Shown: piece by piece, positions 56,561 to 64,000 of the stretch | Numbering within the stretch: the first letter of the stretch is position 1 | Layout: each line of letters opens with the position of its first letter | Assembly (NCBI GenBank): GCA_030068075.1 | Contig: CM057835.1 | Span: 22,593,957 to 22,657,956 of the forward strand | DNA: 64,000 nucleotides | Direction: 5' to 3' | From: Paguma larvata | Lineage: Eukaryota > Chordata > Mammalia > Carnivora > Viverridae | Notes under the pieces: model-generated | The model's input: only the letters and a program-made list of their open reading frames with translations | Databases searched by the model: none | What the model was told of the DNA's origin: nothing | Position numbers and translations under genes: made by a program

Positions 56561-58310
56561 TTCATTCTGTTGTCATGCCCCTCCAGTTATCCCCCTGGTT
56601 CTTTTTCTAGCCTAGATGGAGGCTTTTTTTTTTCCCCAAAGTCAGCCCATTTCCATCTTCCATTTCAAAAACCATACAAACTCTTACCAGAGAATGTCCT
56701 AGACTTCGTCTTGTTAATAGCTCACAGCAGCCCCTAGGTCCCCCCATCAGCAAGTCTTCCCTAGAAATTCCTGAATTCCCTAGTCTCTCCTTTGCTCTCT
56801 CACCTCTTCTCAGCCTATGGATTCTTAGAAAGTTCAGGTTGCCTCATAGTTTCCTTCTCCAAAGTCACCGTCTAAACTTCCCTGCTCCCAACCCTTCCCT
56901 CAACCAGAACCAGAGGCTACCTCTGGGATCTCCCCTTTAGGCCATTGTTCTTCCTAGTAATTCCCTTCATCCACCTGTGAATTAAAGTAAGCTGAGCCAG
57001 GATTCTACAAGAGACAAGAGGCAAGAGCCTCTCTTGGCCTTCAGAGATATGCCTGCAAATAGAGCCATGATGTTCCCACTGGCCTCCTCAGAATCTGTAA
57101 GGACCCTTATTTATGACTTGGGCTGGATTTAAAATGGGGGAGGCAGAGAGCACAGTGAACTTGCTGAAACCTCACAACCTGTACACAGTGAGGGCTTGGG
57201 TTCACAGGTACCACAGGGGTAGCTGGGTAAGGAATTTGAATAACAGCCCACCATAACCAACCACTGTTCCTCTGACCCACTGGCTTTGTTGTAGGATCTG
57301 GCTTACTCTTCAGAACTATTTCTTTCTTTACAGTAAATCTTCTCTAGGGGACACCTTTTTTACTCTCTACCCTCTTGCTCACCCAATGCCCTTAACCCTC
57401 CACAACCCCATTCTTCTCTCACACCCAACAGAAAGGTCCGTGTGTATCTTTAGCCCAAATTGTAAAGAGTATATTGTTGTGTTCAGCGTTGTCATTGTTT
57501 ATCTAAGAGGCTACTCAGTGAATGTAAACAGATAACTTAGAACTGGGAAATGCCTCCTAATTCTGAATCCCACATATGCCTGGACCCAGCAGAGATATAC
57601 TGTTATGCTAATATTGACCCTATTAAGAGGTGATTGTACATCACCTGTCCATTATCTCTCATGTTCCAAGACTTCAGCCAAAGTAGACGTGTCCTCCAAG
57701 TCAAAAGTCATCTAAGTAAATAGCTTTTCTGTACAGTGTGGATTAAAATCAACTTCAGAAAAATACCCTTTATCATCTAACTCTCAGTTGACCCCAGATT
57801 GGGTAGTGCTCTTCAAGGACTAGGAATCAGAGCAATTTTTCTGGAGATAAATTCACCGGTAGCTTTTCCCAATTTTGAGCAGGAGCGCCTCACATTTGAT
57901 CATTTTTCATCCCAAGGAGAGAAAGCAATCTCAGTAAGGGCTTAACTCAACAGCTTTGCACCCTCCTCCTCCAAGGTGCTTGGGAAGAACCAGTGTGCTT
58001 CTCAAGGCTAGGTGCCCATTACTAATACTGACTTCACGTGGGAATATGTCCACCTCTACAACCAATAATCATCGTTTCCTTCCTTAAGAGCTTTGTCACT
58101 CTCCGACTGATCTTTCATTAAAGGACACCTGATCTTAAGAACCAGACTCAAATTCTGACAGAAAAGGTTCAGAATCTGAACAGATAATAACTGTATAATT
58201 GACAAACTCTTAAAATAATTAAAATAAATGTATGCCTGATATACAAGGAAGAAGGAAGTAACGACAGACTTATTTCCTCATTACTAAATTTATTTGGTAA
58301 TGGTAAATGT
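56561..58310. other. Long repeat-free stretch, no gene recognised
   Basis: About 1.75 kb with no repeat I can name and no frame of note. Pyrimidine-rich at 56560-57000. It is the longest such stretch in the second half of the window. Confidence 0.5.
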
Positions 58311-58360
58311 TGAATGTGATATTTACCACATTAAATGGTGAATATTCACCACATTCAATG
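58311..58360. repeat. Imperfect inverted repeat
   Basis: Arms 'tgaatgtgatatttaccacatt' and 'aatggtgaatattcaccacattca' pair with a few mismatches and almost no loop. Possible hairpin or cruciform. Confidence 0.7.
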
Positions 58361-59049
58361 GGGGGCTGGCATGCCAACTTCTGAGTTTTCCCGTAGGGTT
58401 ATTTCTGGATCTTGCCCTTAGAGGCTCTCCCCTGCCCAAGCCCAGAACTGCCCTTCTCCCCTCCCCTCCATTCTCCCCATATCTGGGTCCACATAGCTTT
58501 TGGAAAGGGGGAGCATGCAACAAGCATACTACAGAACCTAGACCCTTAGATCTGGGCAGAGGCTGGGACTGACACTACAAGAGTCAAGAAATAGTTTTCC
58601 CAAGAGGCCCAGTATTTGCCTCCCTCCAAGAGCCCAGACCACTGCCTTCCTGGTTTCTCCTACCCTGTACCCCTGGCGGCCCCCAGCTACTTGTGCTTTC
58701 ACTTCTCTTTGGATTCCAGCTGTTTTATAATTGATTTTTAAAATCTGAACATTAATGTTTGAAGTAGATGGAGCAGCACGAACAAAGTTATAGAAGCAAG
58801 AAAATTCATGGCTTTATCCACAAGGCTGCAGGTAGTTCCGAATAATTGTGTATGTAGGAAAGGGAGTGGCAAGAAATGAACTGGTGAAAGGAGCAGAAGC
58901 CAGATATTCAGAGCATGTATGTCTGGCTTTGCAACCACAACCGTCCACAATTCACACTCGCTGCGCGGGACCAAGACAATTATTCCATCAGAGCCTCAGA
59001 GTGCTGCCTGCTGATGGAGCACAGCTGAGTCCCTCGATGGGCCTGGATC
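58361..59049. other. Unique DNA, no gene recognised
   Basis: Frames at 58323-58523 and 58738-58974 (minus) and 58848-59123 (plus) are unrecognised; the last runs into L1. Confidence 0.45.
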
Positions 59050-59453
59050 AATTTAGTAAGGTGTCAGGATACGTGGTCAATATGCAAAAACATGTATTCT
59101 GTATGCTAGCAATGAGCAATTGAAAATAGCAATTTAAAAACAATACCATATTTAGTATCATACAAAAACGTAAAATATTTAAGAATGAATTTAACAAAAT
59201 GTGTGCAAGATCGATAGCTAAAGCCAATAAAGCATTGCTGAAAGAAACTAAAAAGACTTAAATAAGTGAAAAAGATATGAAATCCCTAGGGATTGGAAGA
59301 CTCTGTATTCTGAAGACACAAATTATCCTCAAACTAATCTACAGATTTAATGTTAATCCAATCAAAATTCCAGCAGTCATTTTGTATAAATTGACCATGT
59401 TGGTTCTAAAATGCAGAGGACCACAAATATCAAAACAATCTTGAAAAATTTAG

Positions 59454-59691
59454 GGGGCGCCTGGGAGGATCAGTCAGTTAGGTGTCCAGCTCTTGATTTC
59501 AGCTCAGGTCGTAATCTCATGGTTTGTGGGTTAGAGTCCCACTTTGTGCTTTGCGCTGACAGTATGCAGAGCCTGCCTGGAATTCTCTCTCTCCTTTCTC
59601 TCTCTGCCCCTCCCCCTGCTCACACGTGTGCTTTTTCTTTCTCTCAAAATAAAGAAACTTTAAAAAATTTTTCAATTAAAAATAAATAAAG
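59454..59691 (+). mobile_element. Felid SINE in the L1 relic
   Basis: Head 'gggggcgcctgggaggatcag'. Target word gaaaaattta / gaaaaaatttta on either side, imperfect. Diverged body with 'gggttagagtccc'. Confidence 0.93.
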
Positions 59692-60569
59692 GGAAAAAAT
59701 TTTAAAGGTTGGAATGACTTGCACTACCTGTTACCAAGACTTACTATAAGTCTACAATACTCAAGACAGTGTGATATTGGCATACGTTCAGATATACAGA
59801 TCAATAGATGAGCATAGAGTACAGAAATAGTCTTATGCATATATAATCACTTGATTTTCACAAAGGCACCAAGAAAAGTCAATGAAGGGAAACTATAGCC
59901 TTTCAGCAGCTGGTGCTGAAACAATTGGATATCCATAGAGATAATTAGGAATTCTAACCCTTACCTCACACCATACACAAAGGTAATTCAAGATGTATTG
60001 TAAACACAAACATAAAAGATAAAACTTCTAGAAGAAAACATAAGAACAAATTTTGTGATCTTGAAGGAAGCCAAAATATCTTAGGCCACAAAAAGCACAA
60101 ATCATAAAAAGGAACCAATTGATAAATTGCGCTTTATGAAACTTGAACTTCTATTTGCTGAAACACAGCACTGATAAAATGAGTATTTTCTCCGCAGACT
60201 GAAAGAAACTCCTATATATGGCAAAGGAATTGCATCCAGAATATCTTTTTTTTAACTTTGTAAATAAATAGTAATAAAGTAAAGCAATAGAATTTAAAAG
60301 GGGCAAAATCACTTCACGAAATAAGACATTTAAAGGGCCAATGCACACATGAGAAGATGCACTATATCGAGTCATCTGGAAGTACTAACCGAAACCACAT
60401 GAAATACTTCCGCACACTCACTAGAATGGCTAAAATTTAAAAGACTAATAATACTAAGTATTTCCAACAACGTGAACAACTAGAATTCTCATGCATTGTA
60501 GGTGGAAATTTAAAATAAGACAACCACTTTGGAAAAATTTCTTTACAATTTAAATATACAGATATGATG

Positions 60570-60791
60570 GGCACCCGGGTGGCTCAGCTGATTAAGCATC
60601 TGACTTTGGCCCAGGTCATGATCTCACAGTTCATGAGGTTGAGCCCCCGTGTCAGGTTCTGTGCTGACAGATCAGAGCCTGAAGCCTGCTTCTGATTCTG
60701 TCTCCTTTCCTCTCTGCCCTTCCTCCGCTCATACTCTCTCTGTCTCCCTCTCAAAAATAAATAAACATTAAAACAATTAATAAAAAATAAA
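60570..60791 (+). mobile_element. Felid SINE in the L1 relic, 19-bp target duplication
   Basis: taaatatacagatatgatg occurs at 60551-60569 and 60792-60810, exact. The head 'gcacccgggtggctcagctg' is shortened by a few bases. Confidence 0.97.
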
Positions 60792-61074
60792 TAAATATAC
60801 AGATATGATGTGATTTAGCAATTTCATCCCAAGATATTTACTCAAGAAAAATGAAAATTTGTCCACACAAAGACTTTTACACACATGTCCATAACAGCTT
60901 TATTCATGACATCCAAAACATTATAATAGTGGGCAATTAGTAATTATGTAATTAGTGACAGTTCAGTGTTATTTCAAATCTGAACTTATAATGTTCACTA
61001 AGGAATGCAATCAACTTTTTTCCTTATAACTCTAATTCATTAGAAAAGTTCAGATCTCCTCAATTTCTAGCTGG

Positions 61075-61185
61075 ATAAAGAAATTCTCTGAAGACAGGAA
61101 CTGTGCTTATTTAGTTTTGCATGCTTAGCATGTAGTTTAGTACCTGGCATATAGGAAATACCGGACAAATGTTTGTTGGTCATGA
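61075..61185 (+). mobile_element. L2 3' end
   Basis: 'gaagacaggaactgtgcttatttag', 'gcatgtagtttagtacctggcatatagg', 'caaatgtttgttggtcatg'. Confidence 0.75.
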
Positions 61186-62439
61186 TATAATTTAGTACAA
61201 TGTAAAGGACCTAATATTGCTCTCAATCACAACATTGGTACCATTTGTAACAGACATGTCTCCCCTGCATCCGTGGTTAGATACTCCATTGAAAGCTCTC
61301 AGAAGCCACACCTTCCGTGGCAGGGGACACCATTGCTCGCAGCAGCTCTGGGGAGAGGCTCTGGCTCGTTGTGGTGAAGGCGGCCTTTCCTCTTGTCATT
61401 ATGCTAGGCTAAGACTGTGCAGCATAACTGAGCAGAACCTTAGGCACTCTAACTCCTAAATTAGGGAGATTCTAATGACATCTCAGAGGAAACCGACAGG
61501 TCAATTCTTTCCTCTGATTTAAGGGAAATTTTACTGCCAGATGTGGGAGGCTCCTGAAATAAGGAAAAAGACAGTGAACTAGCTTCCTCAGTCCCCTAGC
61601 CATATCATTAGTGTCAAATTCAGAGGAATTCAATAACTGGTTTAACTTGGGTATGATTCCAAGATTAATTCCCACCCACTATTGGATCAGCAGACAATAT
61701 AAAATTAAGTGGCAACAGGAATTATATTTCACTCTGAATTTATAATATTATTTTCAACCTCAGCTAAACTGAAAAAAATCAGAAGCACAACACTCCAAGC
61801 AGCTTCCAGGAAAATAATACAAAAGAAAAGAAAAGACCCCAATCCCTTTATACTTCAACACCAGGGCTGTTTCACCTCCCTGCCCCACTCTTACTTCCAA
61901 TCAAGAAGTGGTTTGGAATGTCAGCAGGTAAACACATTTTATTGTTCCACCCACTGCAACGAAGAGAGTCTTCCCTTCATCTTTGCTGTCCTTGTAAAGG
62001 CAATGAAAATGCCAAAGTTCAAAAAGTGTTTTAAGAAAACATGTATGTTCCAAAAAACCCTGGAAAGATTAGGCGTCATTATTAAAATGGAAATATAAGA
62101 TGGGCTATGGTTTTACCAGGGCAATCATTACATTGTTTATTCCTCTTATTTCCTAGTCTCTTTTATCATAATTGCATTCCTTGGCTTTGAGGAGATGGTG
62201 GGGATTGGTGAAAAACTCCAAAGGGCCCAGAAGTTCTTTCCTGCAGACTTCGCAAGTTTTAGCCGTTGGTTTCTCAAATAATTGTATCTGTTATAAAAGA
62301 ACACAAACCATCCTAACTTTCCAGAGGCTGTCTGAAAAGTTTCAGGCACACTTAATTGATGAAAGAAAACCGGCTTGCAAGGAAGATGTATAGGCTAGAT
62401 TTTGATATATCAGACTGATCAGTTTGTTCCTCTTGCAAC
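61186..62439. other. Unique DNA, no gene recognised
   Basis: A 129-codon plus frame (61709-62098) is lysine-rich with no known domain; other frames are shorter. No repeat identified. Confidence 0.4.
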
Positions 62440-62575
62440 TCTGCCCCTCATTATGTGCTATTGGCCAAATGACAGCATCACTGAGCCTCAGTTTCCTTCT
62501 CCATATAACTCTTGTTGTTAGGATTAAATACTGATCTAAGTCATGATCTGTACCTGGCATGTAATTCACCCTTAA
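62440..62575 (+). mobile_element. MIR fragment
   Basis: 'tattggccaaatgacagcatcactgagcctcagtttccttctcc', 'aggattaaatactgatc', 'ctgtacctggcatgtaattc'. Confidence 0.75.
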
Positions 62576-63094
62576 TTAAGGTGTCTATAAGAGGATGATG
62601 GGCATAAATGGGTCAAAGAGTAGGAAAATGGAGGGGAAAATAGAGAGGGAGAGAAAATGGATAAAAACTAGAGAAGCCAAAAGAGGCTGAGGAAAAAGTA
62701 GTGTGGGGGAGGGGAGAAGGGGAAATGTCAAACAAGGCCACTCCACCCTAAAGGTTTAGAAATCAACTCAGTATACACGTCATCTATGACCAGCTCCTCC
62801 AGAGGGCCCTGGTACCAGAACTTTACAAATCATCCTCGGCTTTGGGGGTGTTCAATAAATTGACAATGACTGATGATGGACTCTTCACCCTTCCCTGACC
62901 TTATATTCCTTCAAAGATACTGAAGAATTGTTATTTAATGGGATAGGAGAGGGAAAACAACATATATTAAATGTTTAGGGCTTCAAGTGTGAAAAAGTAT
63001 GAAATGTCCATTTCATCAAACAACAAAATGCCAGGTATTTCTTTCACTTGCACAGATGTTGGACCAGTTGGACAATAATCCTTAAGGGAAATTT
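62576..63094. other. Unique DNA with purine tract
   Basis: 62620-62735 is A/G-rich (ggaggggaaaatagagaggg; gggggaggggagaagggg). No gene seen. Confidence 0.5.
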
Positions 63095-63165
63095 TTGTCT
63101 CGGTATCCCCAGGACCTGGCACCTAGGAGCTCTCAACACAGATTTCTTGGAAGGTATAAGTCTAC
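63095..63165 (+). mobile_element. L2 3' end fragment
   Basis: 'gtctcggtatccccaggacctggcacctaggagctctcaaca'. Confidence 0.6.
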
Positions 63166-63319
63166 CATTCCATGAGTCTCAGTACTGAAAAGGAAGAAAG
63201 GGTTAAAAATAGGTCTCTGTCCTCCAGGAATCAGGGGAAGTTCTAGAGTTTCCTCCAGAACTCTAGGAATTCCAGAGTTGGAAAGGACAAGATCGGACCA
63301 GACTGGATCAGACCAAGAT

Positions 63320-63530
63320 TTTCCAGACTTTCTTAGTGTAGATTACCTGCATAAGAATCTTTGTGGGGGGGAAACTTTTTTTTTTTATTAAAAAAAAAAG
63401 AATCTTTGTGGGGGACACAATACCTGAGAATCTTAGTGAAAAGTACAAGTACCTCCTAATTTTGACTCTCAAGAGTAAAGCTCCCGAATGAAACAGATGT
63501 TCAAGGGAGCTTGAAAATCACTGGCCTAAA
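63320..63530 (+). mobile_element. MER5-type hAT element
   Basis: 'tttcttagtgtagattacctgcataagaatc', 'cacaatacctgagaatc', 'cagatgttcaagggagcttgaaaatcactgg'. It is interrupted by a 28-bp insertion. Confidence 0.6.
63370..63397 (+). mobile_element. Tail-only retroinsertion
   Basis: 28 bp (ggaaac, T11, att, A-run) lie between two exact copies of aagaatctttgtggggg (63353-63369 and 63398-63414). The size of the repeat and the A-run at the 3' end fit an L1-mediated insertion of little more than a SINE tail. Confidence 0.75.
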
Positions 63531-63589
63531 AAAGTCAAAGGATGAGCCAAATAAACCTTAAAGTTTTCCTTGTCTAACCAATTCATTTT

Positions 63590-63680
63590 TCAATGAGGAT
63601 CTTAAGATCTAGAACAATGAAATTATTCCCCAGGGTCACATGGCAAGCTTAGACCTTAGGACCCCTTGCTCTGAGGTTTT
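63590..63680 (-). mobile_element. MIR fragment, antisense
   Basis: 'aatgaggatcttaagatctagaac', 'attccccagggtcacatggcaagc'. Confidence 0.6.
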
Positions 63681-64000
63681 GCAACATTTGCTATTCCATG
63701 GAGACGTTTTTGTCTGTTATCGGAAAACGCCAGTGATCAGCTAAATATCTGCAACCTAGCCTCCTCCAGTCAATCGAGGTGCCGCTGCCAGTGATTTGAT
63801 AACTCGACCTCCACTGCTATCTTTCCCAAACACTTTCTCTCCCTTGGCATTGGCATCAGCGCTTTTGGTTCATCTACAGGAACAAAGTTAATTTTATTGC
63901 CACGTTAATCATTCCAGCAGCAAGAAATGAAACAGAGGAATGAGCATTACACTTCTTTCTTTAGAAAAATAAGCTTAATGTTTTGTTTTGCTATCCCTCA
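63681..64000. other. No feature seen
   Basis: Unique-looking sequence to the end of the window. Confidence 0.5.

Larger units (their letters stand above)
59050..60945 (+). pseudogene. Old L1 ORF2 relic
   Basis: Decayed ORF2 text in order: FSKVSGYVVNMQK (59061-59100), 'tctaaaatgcagaggaccacaaatatc', 'caagacagtgtgatattggcata', 'tagaagaaaacataagaacaaa', 'ttgcatccagaatatc', 'gggcaaaatcacttcacgaaa', 'tcactagaatggctaaaattt', 'cacatgtccataacagctttattcatgac'. Stops and shifts occur throughout. Two SINEs interrupt it. It is older than the L1 at 55 kb and has no recognised 3' end. Confidence 0.85.

Overview
This window looks like nuclear DNA from a cat-family carnivore (Felidae). The main evidence is about 21 copies of the felid tRNA-derived SINE (SINEC_Fc and relatives). 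Each has a 'ggcgcctgggtggctcagtc' head, a CT-rich body and an AATAAA-type A-rich tail. They sit among carnivoran-style L1 ends, ancient MIR and L2 elements, MaLR LTRs and hAT/Tigger DNA transposons. I found no intact protein-coding gene, no splice-supported exon of a gene I recognise and no functional RNA gene. The open frames present are short and lie in repeats, in low-complexity tracts or in unique sequence without a recognisable family. The window is best read as an intergenic or deep intronic, repeat-rich segment.

Layout. 1-13 kb: SINEs at both ends, a 5'-truncated L1 carrying a (TG)n tract (4.0-4.4 kb), several MIRs, a block of old antisense L1 (8.2-9.8 kb), and a MIR segment present twice about 1.3 kb apart (10.2 and 11.5 kb). 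13.0-14.85 kb: a nearly full-length processed pseudogene of cyclin A2 (CCNA2) on the minus strand, with 5' UTR, broken reading frame, 3' UTR, AATAAA and degenerate A-tail. A SINE interrupts its 3' UTR. 15-24 kb: hAT/MER5 elements, a (TAGA)n tract, L1 3' ends and mostly unique DNA.

24.4-30.1 kb is the most unusual part. Two ~0.5 kb arms, each an L1 3' end joined to the same MIR-containing unique flank, lie in opposite orientation about 4.1 kb apart. Between them is a second, direct ~210 bp duplication. One of its copies has taken two SINE insertions, while the other preserves the empty sites. 30.8-33.5 kb: two long L2 remnants and an old L1 end. 34-46 kb: MIRs, a Tigger-type element, hAT elements and a nested SINE pair. 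47.7-48.5 kb: an MLT1-type LTR split by a solo LTR of a class I (gamma-like) endogenous retrovirus, with perfect TGATG...CATCA termini and a 4-bp target duplication. 50-64 kb: MER20, MER5, a MaLR LTR interrupted by a SINE, a 5'-truncated felid L1 with dead ORF2 (55.0-56.5 kb), an older L1 ORF2 relic hit by two SINEs (59-61 kb), and a 28-bp tail-only retroinsertion inside a MER5 element.

The elements do not form a pathway. What ties them together is a relative chronology: MIR/L2/DNA transposons and MaLRs first, then old L1s, the CCNA2 retrocopy, the local duplications and the solo LTR (order among these not resolved), and felid SINEs last. All family names come from reading by eye and memory of consensus sequences. 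No alignment or database search was run.
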